This document shows, piece by piece, positions 8,954-21,197 of a stretch of DNA of 64,000 nt. The stretch lies in contig NZ_CP024902.1 in the NCBI RefSeq assembly GCF_003330765.1, positions 558,001-622,000 on the forward strand. The letters run 5' to 3'. The translations under genes were made by a program, and so were the position numbers. Origin of the DNA: Burkholderia pyrrocinia (lineage in GTDB: Bacteria > Pseudomonadota > Gammaproteobacteria > Burkholderiales > Burkholderiaceae). Below the pieces are notes generated by a model. The model was not told the origin of the DNA. It worked only from the letters and a program-made list of their open reading frames with translations, and searched no databases. The first letter of the stretch is position 1; every line of letters starts with the position of its first letter.

Positions 8954-10797
8954 AGCCGTCGCAGAAGCGCCAGAACGTGAAATTCTCGTCGAGCCCCGTG
9001 CTGGGCGTGCATCTGCCGATGTGGCGCTCGAAGCTCGTCGTGTTCATGCTGTTCATGGCGTTCGTCGCGCTGGCCGCGCGGGCGTTCTGGATCCAGGGGC
9101 CCGGCAACGCGTTCTACCAGAAGCAGGGCGAAAGCCGCTACCAGCGCACGCTCGAGTTGCCCGCGACGCGCGGCAAGATCCTCGACCGTAACGGACTCGT
9201 GCTCGCGACGAGCCTGCCCGTGCGCGCAATCTGGGCGATTCCCGACGCGGTGCCGGACGATCTGGACGCCGACAAGATCAGCCAGCTCGGCAAGCTCCTC
9301 GGCATGACGCCGAAGGAACTGCGCGTGAAGCTGTCGGAAGACAAGGGTTTCGTCTACGTAAAACGCCAGGTGCCGATCGACATCGCGGACAAGGTTGCCG
9401 CGCTCGACATCCCGGGCATCTACCAGCGCAACGAATACAAGCGCTTCTATCCGGAAGGCGAGATCACCGCTCACCTGATCGGCTTCACGAACGTCGAGGA
9501 CGAAGGGCAGGAAGGCGTCGAGCTCGGCGACCAGAAGATGCTGTCCGGCACGTCGGGCGTGCGTCGCGTGATCAAGGACCGGATGGGACACATCGTCGAG
9601 GACGTCGCCGAGCAGATCCCTCCGCATAACGGCACCGACGTCGACCTGTCGATCGACAGCAAGATCCAGTACATCGCGTACGCGAACCTGAAGGCCGCCG
9701 TCGACAAGTTCAAGGCGAAGGCCGGCGCGGCGATGGTTGTCGACGTGCGCACCGGCGAGGTGCTCGCGCTCGTCAACTACCCGACCTACAACCCGAACGA
9801 CCGCTCGCGCATGACGGGCGAGCAGTTGCGCAACCGGATCATGACCGACGTGTTCGAGCCGGGTTCGATCATGAAGCCGTTCACGGTGTCGCTCGCGCTC
9901 GACCTGCATCGCGTGACGCCGAACACGCTCGTCGAAACGGGCAACGGGCATTTCGTGCTGGACGGCGCGCCGATCACCGATGACGCGGGTTTCGGCACGC
10001 TGACGGTCGGCGGCGTGATCCAGAAGTCGAGCAACATCGGCGCGACGAAGATCGCGATGACGATGCGGCCCGAGGAAATGTGGAATATGTATACCAGCAT
10101 CGGCCTCGGCCAGGCGCCGAAGGTCGGCTTCCCGGGCGCGGTGGCCGGCCGCCTGCGGCCGTGGAAGAGCTGGCGCCGCATCGAGCAGGCGACGATGTCG
10201 TACGGCTACGGCCTGTCGGTGTCGCTGTTCCAGCTCGCTCGTGCGTACACGGCGATCGCGCATGACGGCGAGTTGATGCCCGTGACCATTTTCAAGACCG
10301 ACCCCAACCAGCAGGTGACGGGCACGCAGGTGTTCAACCCGACCACCGCGCGCGAAGTGCGCGCGATGCTCGAGACGGTGGTCGCGCCGGGCGGCACGTC
10401 GCCGGACGCGGCGGTGCCGGGCTATCGCGTCGGCGGCAAGAGCGGCACCGCGTACAAGCATGAAGGTCACGGCTACACGCGCAAGTACCGCGCGTCGTTC
10501 GTCGGGATGGCACCGATGCCGAATCCGCGCATCGTCGTCGCGGTGTCGGTCGACGAGCCGACCGCCGGCAGCCACTTCGGCGGCCAGGTGTCCGGCCCCG
10601 TATTCTCGGCGATCGCCGGCGACACGATGCGTGCGCTCAACGTGCCGCCGAACATGCCGATCAAGCAGCTCGTCGTGTCTGACGATTCGCCGGCAGCCCC
10701 TGCCGCAACGGGGCCGCAAAAGCTGGCCGCGGGTGGCGGTGCGAAGCATATGATCGTGTCCAGCACGACGCGTAATTCACCAGGAGTTGTTCGATGA
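8950..10797 (+). CDS. ftsI: Septal peptidoglycan transpeptidase FtsI (PBP3)
   Basis: 615 residues, a class B penicillin-binding protein that cross-links septal peptidoglycan with FtsW. A short basic cytoplasmic segment and one membrane helix (about 27-45) lead into the pedestal domain, then the transpeptidase: SIMK with nucleophile Ser306, SSN at 360-362, and KSGT at 497-500. These positions nearly match E. coli PBP3 (Ser307). The start is the ATG in the ATGA overlap with ftsL; the end overlaps murE in the same way. Confidence 0.97.
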   Translation: MKPSQKRQNVKFSSSPVLGVHLPMWRSKLVVFMLFMAFVALAARAFWIQGPGNAFYQKQGESRYQRTLELPATRGKILDRNGLVLATSLPVRAIWAIPDAVPDDLDADKISQLGKLLGMTPKELRVKLSEDKGFVYVKRQVPIDIADKVAALDIPGIYQRNEYKRFYPEGEITAHLIGFTNVEDEGQEGVELGDQKMLSGTSGVRRVIKDRMGHIVEDVAEQIPPHNGTDVDLSIDSKIQYIAYANLKAAVDKFKAKAGAAMVVDVRTGEVLALVNYPTYNPNDRSRMTGEQLRNRIMTDVFEPGSIMKPFTVSLALDLHRVTPNTLVETGNGHFVLDGAPITDDAGFGTLTVGGVIQKSSNIGATKIAMTMRPEEMWNMYTSIGLGQAPKVGFPGAVAGRLRPWKSWRRIEQATMSYGYGLSVSLFQLARAYTAIAHDGELMPVTIFKTDPNQQVTGTQVFNPTTAREVRAMLETVVAPGGTSPDAAVPGYRVGGKSGTAYKHEGHGYTRKYRASFVGMAPMPNPRIVVAVSVDEPTAGSHFGGQVSGPVFSAIAGDTMRALNVPPNMPIKQLVVSDDSPAAPAATGPQKLAAGGGAKHMIVSSTTRNSPGVVR

Positions 10798-12332
10798 GCG
10801 CCGCCCGCAGTTCCCATCCGGCGCATCAGCAGATCGCAGCCGCGCTTGCGTGGCTGCGTCAGCATGTGGCCCCCGCGGCGCAACTGCATGCCGACACGCG
10901 CAGCCTCAAGGCCGGCGACGTGTTCCTTGCATATGCGGTAGACGGGGCAGACAACCGAGCCTTCATTGCCGACGCCGTCGCTTGCGGTGCGGCCGCCGTG
11001 CTGTATCAGCCGGAAGGGCTGGCCGCTGCGCTGGCCGTGCCTGTCGCGCTCGCGGTGCCGGCGCTCGACCAGCTCGCCGGCGAGATCGCCAGCGGCTGGT
11101 ACGGCGATCCGAGCGACAGCCTGCTCGCGGTGGGCGTAACGGGCACGAACGGCAAGACTTCGTGCACGCAATGGATCGCCGCCGCGTTGACGGCGCTGCA
11201 CCAGCCGTGCGCGGTGATCGGCACGCTCGGCAGCGGGATGCCCGGCCAACTCGTGCCGACGGGCTTCACGACACCCGACGCGCCGCAACTGCAGCGCAGC
11301 CTCGCGCAGTTGCGCGATGCGGGCGCGAAGGCCGTGGCGATGGAGGTGTCGTCGCACGCGCTGCACCAGGGGCGCGTGAACGGTACGGCATTCGACATCG
11401 CGGTGTTTACGAATCTCACGCAGGATCACCTCGACTATCACGGCACGTTCGATGCGTACGAGGCCGCGAAGGCGAAGCTGTTCGCATGGCGGGGCCTGCG
11501 CGCGGCGGTCGTCAACCGCGACGACGTGGCCGGGCGACGTCTGCTCGAGAAGCTGGCCGGCCGCGTGCGCACGATCGCGTACGGGATCGGCGACGCACCG
11601 GCGCCCGACGCCGATCGCGAACTGGCCGCGCTCGACGTGCGCGCCACCGCAACCGGCACGGCATTCCGCCTGCGGTCGTCGTGGGGCGACACCGACGTCG
11701 AGGTCGGCACGCTCGGCACGTTCAACGTCAGCAACCTGCTCGCCGTGCTCGGCGCGCTGCTCGCGGCCGACGTGCCGTTCGACGCGGCGATCGCCGAGAT
11801 CGCACGGCTCGAGCCCGTCAATGGCCGGATGCAGCGGCTCGGCGGCCGGCTGCAGATCGACGAACCGCTCGTCGTGATCGACTACGCGCACACACCCGAC
11901 GCACTTGAAAAGACGCTCGACGCGCTGCGCCCGATCGCCGCGGCGCGCGGCGGCCGGCTCGTCTGCATGTTCGGCTGCGGCGGCGATCGCGATGCGACGA
12001 AGCGGCCGCTGATGGGCGCGATCGCGGAGCGGCTTGCCGACGAAATCGTCGTCACCAGTGACAACCCGCGCAGCGAAGATCCGCGGCGCATCATCGACCA
12101 GATCGTCGCGGGCATGACCGCGCCCGATCACGCACGCCGTATCGAGGACCGCGCGAGCGCGATCCTGCAGGCGGTGCGCGGCGCCGCACGCGAGGATGTC
12201 GTCGTGCTGGCGGGCAAGGGCCACGAGGCCACGCAGGAAATCATGGGCAAGAAGCGCACGTTCTCCGACCAGGATCACGCGCGGCTCGCGCTTGCGGCAC
12301 GCGCGACGCACGGCAAGGGAGGCGGCGAATGA
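10794..12332 (+). CDS. murE: UDP-MurNAc-tripeptide synthetase (meso-DAP adding)
   Basis: 512 residues, an ATP-dependent cytoplasmic ligase adding the third stem-peptide residue to UDP-MurNAc-dipeptide. The P-loop GVTGTNGKT lies near residues 114-122. DNPR at 423-426 is the motif that specifies meso-diaminopimelate, as expected for a Gram-negative. EVSSHAL and FTNLTQDHLDYHG are Mur ligase signatures. It overlaps ftsI upstream and murF downstream by ATGA, implying translational coupling. Confidence 0.97.
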   Translation: MSAARSSHPAHQQIAAALAWLRQHVAPAAQLHADTRSLKAGDVFLAYAVDGADNRAFIADAVACGAAAVLYQPEGLAAALAVPVALAVPALDQLAGEIASGWYGDPSDSLLAVGVTGTNGKTSCTQWIAAALTALHQPCAVIGTLGSGMPGQLVPTGFTTPDAPQLQRSLAQLRDAGAKAVAMEVSSHALHQGRVNGTAFDIAVFTNLTQDHLDYHGTFDAYEAAKAKLFAWRGLRAAVVNRDDVAGRRLLEKLAGRVRTIAYGIGDAPAPDADRELAALDVRATATGTAFRLRSSWGDTDVEVGTLGTFNVSNLLAVLGALLAADVPFDAAIAEIARLEPVNGRMQRLGGRLQIDEPLVVIDYAHTPDALEKTLDALRPIAAARGGRLVCMFGCGGDRDATKRPLMGAIAERLADEIVVTSDNPRSEDPRRIIDQIVAGMTAPDHARRIEDRASAILQAVRGAAREDVVVLAGKGHEATQEIMGKKRTFSDQDHARLALAARATHGKGGGE

Positions 12333-13735
12333 CGATGCTCAGTCTCGGCGAAGCCGCCCGCCTGATTCCCGGCGCAACCGTCCACGGCGATGCGAGCGTC
12401 ACGTTCGAGCGCGTGTCGACGGACAGCCGCACGGCCGGCCCGGGCGACCTGTTCGTCGCGCTGAAAGGCGAGCGCTTCGACGCGCACGACTTTCTCGGCG
12501 ATGTCGCCGCGCGCGGCGCTGCCGCGGCGCTCGTCGCGCACGTGCCGGCGGGCGTCACGATGCCGGCGATCGAGGGCGGCGAAACGCGTGCCGCGCTTGG
12601 CGCGCTCGCGCACGGCTGGCGCAAACGATTCCCGCTGCCGCTCGTCGCGGTGACGGGCAGCAACGGCAAGACGACCGTCAAGGAAATGATCGCGTCGATC
12701 TTCGCGGCGGCGGTCGGCGCCGACGCGCGGCTCGCGACGGCCGGCAACCTGAACAACGACGTCGGCCTGCCGCTCACGCTGCTGCGCCTGTCGGCCGTGC
12801 ATCGCCTCGCGGTGATCGAACTCGGCATGAATCACCCGGGCGAGACCGAGATCCTCGCGCGCCTCGCGGCGCCGACGGTCGCGCTCGTCAACAACGCGCA
12901 GCGCGAGCACCAGGAATTCATGGCGACGGTCGAAGCCGTTGCGCTCGAACACGCGGCCGTGATCCACGCGCTGCCGCCGGACGGTGTCGCGGTGTTCCCG
13001 GCCGACGATGCGTACGCGGGCATCTGGCGTGTCGCGGCGACCGGCAACCGGATCCTCGATTTCGCGCTGCACGATGCCGAACGGCAGAACGACGCGCAGG
13101 TCGCCGGTCGTCTTCACGGCGGCGAACTCGCGATCGACACGCCGGCCGGCGCCGTCACGGTGCGGCTGCGCGCGCTCGGCGAGCACAACGCACGCAACGC
13201 GCTGGCCGCGACGGCCGCAGCGCTGGGCGCCGGCGTCGCGCTGTCGGCGATCAGGCAGGGCCTCGAATCGTTCGAGCCGGTCAAGGGCCGGCTGCAGGTG
13301 AAGCAGGCGGTCGCAGGCAGCCTCGCGGGCGCGACGGTCGTCGACGATACGTACAACGCGAATCCCGATTCGATGCGTGCCGCGATCGACGTGCTCGCCG
13401 CGCAACCGGCGCCGCGCGTGCTGGTGATCGGTGACATGGGCGAGGTCGGCGACGAAGGGCCGGCATTCCATCGCGAGATCGGTGCCTACGCGCGCGAGCG
13501 CGGGATCGACGCGCTGTTCGCGCTCGGCGACGCGTCGCGCGATGCCTGTACGGCCTACGGCGACACGGCCCGCCATTTCGGCGACGTCGGCTCGCTCGTG
13601 TCGGCGCTGCTCGCGGCGGGCTACGGCGCGCAGGCGACGGTGCTCGTGAAGGGCTCGCGGTACATGAAGATGGAGCGCGTGATCGACGCGCTGACGAATC
13701 AACCCGCAGCGGGCACAGCGCCCGCTGCCCACTGA
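12329..13735 (+). CDS. murF: UDP-MurNAc-tripeptide:D-Ala-D-Ala ligase
   Basis: 468 residues, adding D-Ala-D-Ala to complete the pentapeptide precursor. The central P-loop is GSNGKTTVKEM near residue 110. ELGMNHPGE and DDTYNANPDSM are MurF-type motifs. The start is the ATG in the overlap with murE; it ends 16 bp before mraY. Confidence 0.97.
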   Translation: MTMLSLGEAARLIPGATVHGDASVTFERVSTDSRTAGPGDLFVALKGERFDAHDFLGDVAARGAAAALVAHVPAGVTMPAIEGGETRAALGALAHGWRKRFPLPLVAVTGSNGKTTVKEMIASIFAAAVGADARLATAGNLNNDVGLPLTLLRLSAVHRLAVIELGMNHPGETEILARLAAPTVALVNNAQREHQEFMATVEAVALEHAAVIHALPPDGVAVFPADDAYAGIWRVAATGNRILDFALHDAERQNDAQVAGRLHGGELAIDTPAGAVTVRLRALGEHNARNALAATAAALGAGVALSAIRQGLESFEPVKGRLQVKQAVAGSLAGATVVDDTYNANPDSMRAAIDVLAAQPAPRVLVIGDMGEVGDEGPAFHREIGAYARERGIDALFALGDASRDACTAYGDTARHFGDVGSLVSALLAAGYGAQATVLVKGSRYMKMERVIDALTNQPAAGTAPAAH

Positions 13736-13751
13736 GTAGAAGGAAGGAAGC

Positions 13752-14921
13752 ATGCTGCTGGCGCTGGCGCAATGGCTCCAAGGAGATGCAAGCTTTTTGC
13801 GCTTGTTCACGTACCTCACGTTCCGTGCGGTGATGGCCACCATCACCGCGCTCGGGATCGGGCTCGTGTGCGGACCGTGGGTGATCCGCAAGCTGACGCA
13901 AATGAAGGTCGGGCAGGCCGTGCGCAAGGACGGCCCGCAGACGCACCTCGTCAAGTCCGGCACGCCGACGATGGGCGGCGTGCTGATCCTGATCGGCATC
14001 GCGGTCGCGACGCTGCTGTGGGGCGACCTGACGAACCGTTTCATCTGGATCGTGATGCTCGTCACGTTCGGTTTCGGCGTGATCGGCTGGGTCGACGACT
14101 ACCGCAAGGTCGTCCACAAGGACCCGCGCGGGATGTCGTCGCGCGAGAAGTATTTCTGGCAATCGGTGATCGGGCTGTTCGCAGCCGTCTACCTCGCATT
14201 CAGCGTGTCCGAAGCGAACAACGTGCGCGTGTTCGACCTGTTCATGGCGTGGGTGAGGAGCGGCCTGTCGATGGGGCTGCCGGCACGCGCCGACCTGATG
14301 CTGCCGTTCCTGAAGTCGATCAGCTACCCGCTTGGCGTATGGGGCTTCATCGTGCTGACCTACTTCGTGATCGTCGGCGCGAGCAATGCGGTGAACCTGA
14401 CCGATGGCCTCGACGGCCTCGTGATCATGCCGGTCGTGCTGGTCGGCGCGTCGCTGGGTGTGTTCGCGTACGTGATGGGCAGCGCGGTCTATTCAAAATA
14501 CCTGCTGTTCCCGCACATCCCGGGCGCAGGCGAACTGCTGATCTTCTGTTCCGCGATGGGCGGGGCCGGGCTCGCGTTCCTCTGGTACAACACGCACCCC
14601 GCGCAAGTGTTCATGGGCGACGTCGGCGCGCTGGCGCTCGGCGGCGCGCTCGGCACGGTCGCGGTGATCGTGCGCCAGGAAATCGTGCTGTTCATCATGG
14701 GCGGCATCTTCGTCGCGGAAACGCTGTCGGTGATGCTGCAGGTTTCGTGGTTCAAGTACACGAAAAAGCGCTACGGCGAAGGGCGGCGCCTGCTGAAGAT
14801 GGCGCCGCTGCATCACCATTTCGAATTGTCCGGCTGGAAGGAAACGCAGGTGGTGGTGCGTTTCTGGATCATCACGCTGATGCTGTGCCTGTTCGGTCTG
14901 ACCACCCTCAAGCTGCGGTAA
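13752..14921 (+). CDS. mraY: Phospho-MurNAc-pentapeptide translocase
   Basis: 389 residues, a polytopic inner-membrane enzyme transferring phospho-MurNAc-pentapeptide to undecaprenyl phosphate, which makes lipid I. About ten hydrophobic helices are visible. Catalytic motifs are [10 protein letters not shown] (about 116-125), NLTDGLDGL (about 215-223) and the C-terminal loop [18 protein letters not shown] precedes the ATG. It lies between murF and murD with 16-bp gaps on both sides. Confidence 0.97.
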
Positions 14922-14937
14922 AGGAAAGGTAACAAGG

Positions 14938-16461
14938 ATGTCTGGCGAGATGTTTGGAGATCGGCAACGGCCGATGGTGCTCGTACTGGGGCTCGGGGAA
15001 TCGGGTCTCGCGATCGCGCGATGGTGCGCGAGGCACGGGTGCCGGCTGCGGATTGCCGATACTCGCGAGGCGCCGCCCAACCTTGCCGCGCTGCAGGCCG
15101 AAGGCATCGACGCGGAATTCGTCGGCGGGGCGTTCGCGCCCGCGCTGCTCGACGGCGGTGTCGAGATCGTCGGGCTGAGCCCCGGGCTGTCGCCGCTCGA
15201 ACCGGAACTCGCGGCGCTGGCCGCGGCCGCGAACGAGCGCGGGATCGCGGTGTGGGGCGAACTGGAATTCTTCGCGCAGGCGCTGCGCGCGCTCGGCACG
15301 AGCGGCTACCAGCCGAAGGTGCTTGCCATCACGGGCACCAACGGCAAGACGACGACGACGAGCCTCGCGGGCCTGCTGTGCCGGCGCGCGGGCAAGAAGG
15401 TCGCCGTCGCGGGCAACATCAGCCCCGCGATGCTCGACCGGCTCGCGGGCGCGATCGACGAAACGGCGCTGCCCGACGTGTGGGTGCTCGAACTGTCGAG
15501 CTTTCAGCTCGAGACCGCGCGCACGTTCGCGCCCGATGCGGCCGCGCTCCTCAACATCACGCAGGACCACCTCGACTGGCACGGCAGTTTCGACGCGTAC
15601 GCGCAGGCAAAGGGCCGGATCTTCGGCGCGACGACGACGCGCGTGCTGAACCGCGACGATGCCGCCGTGATGAAGTTCGCGCCGGCGGCGGGCGCGGCCG
15701 ACGCGCCGCGCACGGTCACGTTCGGCCTGAACGAACCGGCGCAAGACGGCGACTACGGGCTGTCCCGCGACAACGGCATCGCGTGGCTGGTGGAAGCCGT
15801 CGATCGCGACGCGCCGGATGAAACGGCGACGAGCCGCCGGCGCAAGCGCGACGCCGCGCATACGCCCGACATCGCGCAGAAGCGCCTGATGCCGGCCGAT
15901 GCGCTCCGCATTCGCGGGCTGCACAACGCGGCGAACGCGCTGGCCGCATTCGCGCTCGCGCGTGCGATCGACCTGCCTGCCGCGCCGCTGCTGCACGCGC
16001 TGCGCGAATACCGCGGCGAAGCGCATCGCGTCGAAGTGATCGCGACGATCGACGACGTGGACTACGTCGACGACAGCAAGGGGACGAACGTCGGCGCGAC
16101 GGTTGCCGCGCTCGACGGGCTCGCTCAGACGATCGTGCTGATCGCGGGCGGGGACGGCAAGGGACAGGATTTCGCGCCGCTGGTCGCGCCGGTCGCACGC
16201 TGGTGCCGCGCGGTGATGCTGATCGGCCGCGATGCGCCGGCGATCCGCGACACGCTCGCCGAAACGGGCGTGCCGCTCGCCGACCACGCGACGCTCGAAG
16301 GTGCGGTGCATGCGGCGGCCGACCTGGCGGAGCCGGGCGATGCGGTGCTGCTGTCGCCCGCGTGCGCGAGCCTCGACATGTTCAGGAACTACGCCCATCG
16401 CGCGGATGTGTTCCGCGCGGCGGTCGACGAAATCGCCATCGACAAAGGAGCGACGCCATGA
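14938..16461 (+). CDS. murD: UDP-MurNAc-L-alanine:D-glutamate ligase
   Basis: 507 residues, adding D-glutamate to UDP-MurNAc-L-Ala in the cytoplasm. The N-terminal nucleotide-sugar domain is [15 protein letters not shown], the ATP loop [10 protein letters not shown] lies near residue 133, and later motifs are [12 protein letters not shown] and YVDDSKGTN. It is about 70 residues longer than E. coli MurD, partly from a basic insert around residues 290-317 (SRRRKRD) before the HNAANALAA motif. The stop overlaps ftsW by ATGA. Confidence 0.96.
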   Translation: MSGEMFGDRQRPMVLVLGLGESGLAIARWCARHGCRLRIADTREAPPNLAALQAEGIDAEFVGGAFAPALLDGGVEIVGLSPGLSPLEPELAALAAAANERGIAVWGELEFFAQALRALGTSGYQPKVLAITGTNGKTTTTSLAGLLCRRAGKKVAVAGNISPAMLDRLAGAIDETALPDVWVLELSSFQLETARTFAPDAAALLNITQDHLDWHGSFDAYAQAKGRIFGATTTRVLNRDDAAVMKFAPAAGAADAPRTVTFGLNEPAQDGDYGLSRDNGIAWLVEAVDRDAPDETATSRRRKRDAAHTPDIAQKRLMPADALRIRGLHNAANALAAFALARAIDLPAAPLLHALREYRGEAHRVEVIATIDDVDYVDDSKGTNVGATVAALDGLAQTIVLIAGGDGKGQDFAPLVAPVARWCRAVMLIGRDAPAIRDTLAETGVPLADHATLEGAVHAAADLAEPGDAVLLSPACASLDMFRNYAHRADVFRAAVDEIAIDKGATP

Positions 16462-17741
16462 GCTGGTCCGATCGCCTCGTCTCCCGTTTCAACGACCGGC
16501 GCGATGCCGGCGGCAATGCCGCCGGCGGTCGCGTCGCATCGGCCACGCGCGCCGCGACGGGCGGCCTCGCGAGCGTCGTCAACGGCGTGCGCCCGAGCCG
16601 TTCGCGGATGCTCGACTTCGACTACTCGCTGCTGTGGGTGGCGATCGCGCTGCTCGGGCTCGGCGTCGTGATGGTGTATTCGGCGTCGATCGCGATGCCC
16701 GATTCGCCGAAATACGCGTCGTATCACGACTACGCGTTCCTGATGCGCCACGTCATCTCGCTCGTCGTTGCGTTCATCGCGGCGGTGATCGCGTTCCGCG
16801 TGCCGGTGTCGACGTGGGACAAGTACGCGCCGCATCTCTTCCTGATCGCGCTCCTCAGCCTCGTGATCGTGCTGATCCCGCACGTCGGCAAGGGCGTGAA
16901 CGGTGCGCGCCGCTGGATTCCGCTCGGCATCACGAACATGCAGCCGTCGGAAATCATGAAGCTCGCGGTGACGATCTACGCGGCGAACTACACGGTGCGC
17001 AAGCAGGAATACATGCAGAGCTTCGCGAAGGGCTTCCTGCCGATGGCGTTCGCGGTCGGGCTGGTCGGTGCGCTGCTGCTGCTCGAGCCGGACATGGGCG
17101 CGTTCATGGTGGTCGCCGCAATCGCGATGGGCGTGCTGTTCCTCGGCGGCGTGAACGGCAAGCTGTTCGGCGGCCTCGTCGCGACGGCGGTCGGCACCTT
17201 CACGATGCTGGTGTGGCTGTCGCCGTGGCGTCGCGAGCGGATCTTCGCGTATCTCGATCCGTGGGACGAGCGCTACGCGCAAGGCAAGGCCTACCAGCTC
17301 ACGCACTCGCTGATCGCATTCGGCCGCGGCGAGTGGTTCGGCGTCGGCCTCGGCGGCAGCGTCGAGAAGCTGAACTACCTGCCGGAAGCGCATACCGACT
17401 TCATCCTCGCGGTGATCGGCGAGGAACTCGGCTTCGTCGGCGTGCTGGTCGTGATCCTGCTGTTCTACTGGATCGTGCGCCGCGCGTTCGAGATCGGCCG
17501 CCAGGCGCTCGCGCTCGACCGCACGTTCGCGGGCCTGACGGCGAAGGGCATCGGCATCTGGTTCGGCGCGCAGGCGTTCATCAACATGGGCGTGAACCTC
17601 GGGCTGCTGCCGACCAAGGGCCTGACGCTGCCGCTCGTGAGCTACGGCGGCTCGGGGATCCTGCTCAACTGCGTCGCGATCGCGGTGTTGCTGCGCGTCG
17701 ACTATGAAAGTCGCGTCCTGATGCGCGGAGGGAAGGTATGA
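16458..17741 (+). CDS. ftsW: Septal peptidoglycan glycosyltransferase FtsW
   Basis: 427 residues, a SEDS-family polymerase that builds septal glycan from lipid II together with FtsI. About 50 residues of basic, Gly/Ala-rich cytoplasmic N-terminus precede ten or so membrane helices. SEDS signatures include [35 protein letters not shown] and [13 protein letters not shown]. The start is fixed by the ATGA overlap with murD and preceded by AAGGAG. Overlaps murG in the same way. Confidence 0.96.
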   Translation: MSWSDRLVSRFNDRRDAGGNAAGGRVASATRAATGGLASVVNGVRPSRSRMLDFDYSLLWVAIALLGLGVVMVYSASIAMPDSPKYASYHDYAFLMRHVISLVVAFIAAVIAFRVPVSTWDKYAPHLFLIALLSLVIVLIPHVGKGVNGARRWIPLGITNMQPSEIMKLAVTIYAANYTVRKQEYMQSFAKGFLPMAFAVGLVGALLLLEPDMGAFMVVAAIAMGVLFLGGVNGKLFGGLVATAVGTFTMLVWLSPWRRERIFAYLDPWDERYAQGKAYQLTHSLIAFGRGEWFGVGLGGSVEKLNYLPEAHTDFILAVIGEELGFVGVLVVILLFYWIVRRAFEIGRQALALDRTFAGLTAKGIGIWFGAQAFINMGVNLGLLPTKGLTLPLVSYGGSGILLNCVAIAVLLRVDYESRVLMRGGKV

Positions 17742-18837
17742 CCGCAGCACGACGCACGCTGATGGTGATGGCAGGCGGCACCGGGGGCCACGTGTTCCCG
17801 GGGCTCGCGGTCGCACACCGGATGGAAGCGGCGGGCTGGCGCGTCGTGTGGCTCGGCAATCCGGCCGGGATGGAAGCGACGCTCGTGCCGAAGCACGGCA
17901 TTCCGATGGAGTACGTGCGTTTCGGCGGATTGCGTGGCAAGGGCCTGAAGACCAAGCTGACGCTGCCGCTCAACCTGCTGCGCGCATGCTGGCAGAGCCT
18001 CGGCGCGCTACGTCGCGTGCGGCCGGACGTCGTGCTCGGGATGGGTGGCTACATCACGTTCCCGGCGGGCGTGATGGCCGCGCTGTCGGGGCGTCCGCTC
18101 GTGCTGCATGAACAGAATTCGATCGCGGGCCTCGCGAACAAGGTGCTCGCGAAATTCGCGAAACGCGTGCTCGTCGCGTTCCCGGGCGCGCTGCCGCACG
18201 CGGAATGGACGGGCAACCCGATTCGCGCGGAACTTGCGCGCACGGAACCGCCCAAAGCACGCTATGCATCGCGCAGCGGCCCGCTGAACGTGCTCGTCGT
18301 CGGCGGCAGCCTCGGTGCGGCCGCGCTGAACGAAGTCGTGCCGCGCGCGCTGGCGATGCTGGCGCAGGGCGAACACCCGCGCATCGTGCACCAGGCCGGC
18401 GCGAAGCACATCGACGCGCTGAAGACGAATTACGAAGCGGCCGGTTTCGCGGCCGGCGAAGACGTGCGGCTGGTGCCGTTCATCGACGACATGGCGGCCG
18501 CGTATGCGGCGGCGGATCTCGTGATCTGCCGGTCGGGCGCGATGACGGTGTCGGAGATCGCGGCGGTGGGCGTGGCGGCGCTGTTCGTGCCGTTCCCGTA
18601 CGCGGTCGACGATCACCAGACGACCAACGCCGCGTTCCTCGCCGATGCGGGCGCGGCCGTGCTGGTGCAACAACGCGACCTGTCGGCGGAACTGCTCGCC
18701 GACTGGCTGCGCGGCCAGTCGCGGGCATCGCTCGCGGACATGGCGGAACGTTCGCGCGCGTTGGCGAAGCCCGAGGCCACCGACGAGGTCGCGCGCGTAT
18801 GCGCGAAGGCGGCCGGCGCGAACCTGGAAAAACTGCA

Positions 18838-18841
<4 letters not shown>
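17738..18841 (+). CDS. murG: Lipid II synthase MurG
   Basis: 367 residues, a peripheral membrane GT-B glycosyltransferase adding GlcNAc to lipid [15 protein letters not shown] (about residues 10-23), GGYITFPAG and [12 protein letters not shown] are N-domain signatures; VVGGSLGA and [15 protein letters not shown] form the donor-binding C domain. Overlapping ATGA junctions with ftsW and murC. Confidence 0.97.
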
Positions 18842-20235
<1,394 letters not shown>

Positions 20236-20236
20236 C

Positions 20237-21178
20237 ATGAGCGGGATCGATCCGAAACGTTTCGGCAAGGTGGCGGTGTTGTTCGGCGGCGAATCCGCCG
20301 AGCGCGAGGTGTCGCTTACCTCGGGCCGCCTCGTGCTGCAGGGCCTGCGTGACGCGGGCGTCGATGCGCATCCGTTCGACCCGGCCGAGCGGCCGCTGTC
20401 GGCGCTGAAGGACGAAGGCTTCGTGCGTGCATTCAACGCGCTGCACGGCGGCTACGGCGAGAACGGCCAGATCCAGGGCGCGCTCGATTTCTACGGGATC
20501 CGCTACACGGGCAGCGGCGTGCTCGGGTCGGCGCTCGGCCTCGACAAGTTCCGCACGAAGCTCGTATGGCAGCAGACGGGCGTGCCGACGCCGCCGTTCG
20601 AAACGGTAATGCGCGGCGACGACCTCGCGGCGCGCGCGACGGAAATCGTCGCGAAGCTCGGCCTGCCGCTGTTCGTGAAGCCGGCGAGCGAAGGCTCGAG
20701 CGTCGCGGTGCTGAAGGTGAAGACGGCCGACGCGCTGCCGGCCGCGCTCGAGGAAGCCGCGACGCACGACAAGATCGTGATCGTCGAGAAGAGCATCGAA
20801 GGCGGCGGCGAATACACCGCGTGCATCGCCGGCGATCTCGACCTGCCGCTGATCAAGATCGTGCCGGCGGGCGAGTTTTACGACTACCACGCGAAGTACG
20901 TCGCCGACGATACCCAGTACCTGATCCCGTGCGGCCTGCCGGCCGAGCAGGAAGCGGAACTGAAGCGCATCGCGCGCCGCGCGTTCGACGTGCTCGGCTG
21001 CACCGACTGGGGCCGCGCGGATTTCATGCTCGACGCGGCCGGCAATGCGTATTTCCTGGAAGTGAACACGGCCCCCGGGATGACCGACCACTCGCTGCCG
21101 CCGAAGGCCGCGCGCGCGGTCGGCATCGGCTATTCGGAGCTGGTCGTGAAGGTGCTGTCGCTTACGCTCAACGACTGA
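20237..21178 (+). CDS. ddlB: D-alanine:D-alanine ligase
   Basis: 313 residues, an ATP-grasp enzyme making the D-Ala-D-Ala consumed by Mur[18 protein letters not shown] (near residue 15), [13 protein letters not shown] and [17 protein letters not shown] are ligase signatures. It follows murC by one base and precedes ftsQ by 19, the usual place for the DdlB paralogue. Confidence 0.96.
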   Translation: MSGIDPKRFGKVAVLFGGESAEREVSLTSGRLVLQGLRDAGVDAHPFDPAERPLSALKDEGFVRAFNALHGGYGENGQIQGALDFYGIRYTGSGVLGSALGLDKFRTKLVWQQTGVPTPPFETVMRGDDLAARATEIVAKLGLPLFVKPASEGSSVAVLKVKTADALPAALEEAATHDKIVIVEKSIEGGGEYTACIAGDLDLPLIKIVPAGEFYDYHAKYVADDTQYLIPCGLPAEQEAELKRIARRAFDVLGCTDWGRADFMLDAAGNAYFLEVNTAPGMTDHSLPPKAARAVGIGYSELVVKVLSLTLND

Positions 21179-21197
21179 CGCAGGAACGGAACGACGT

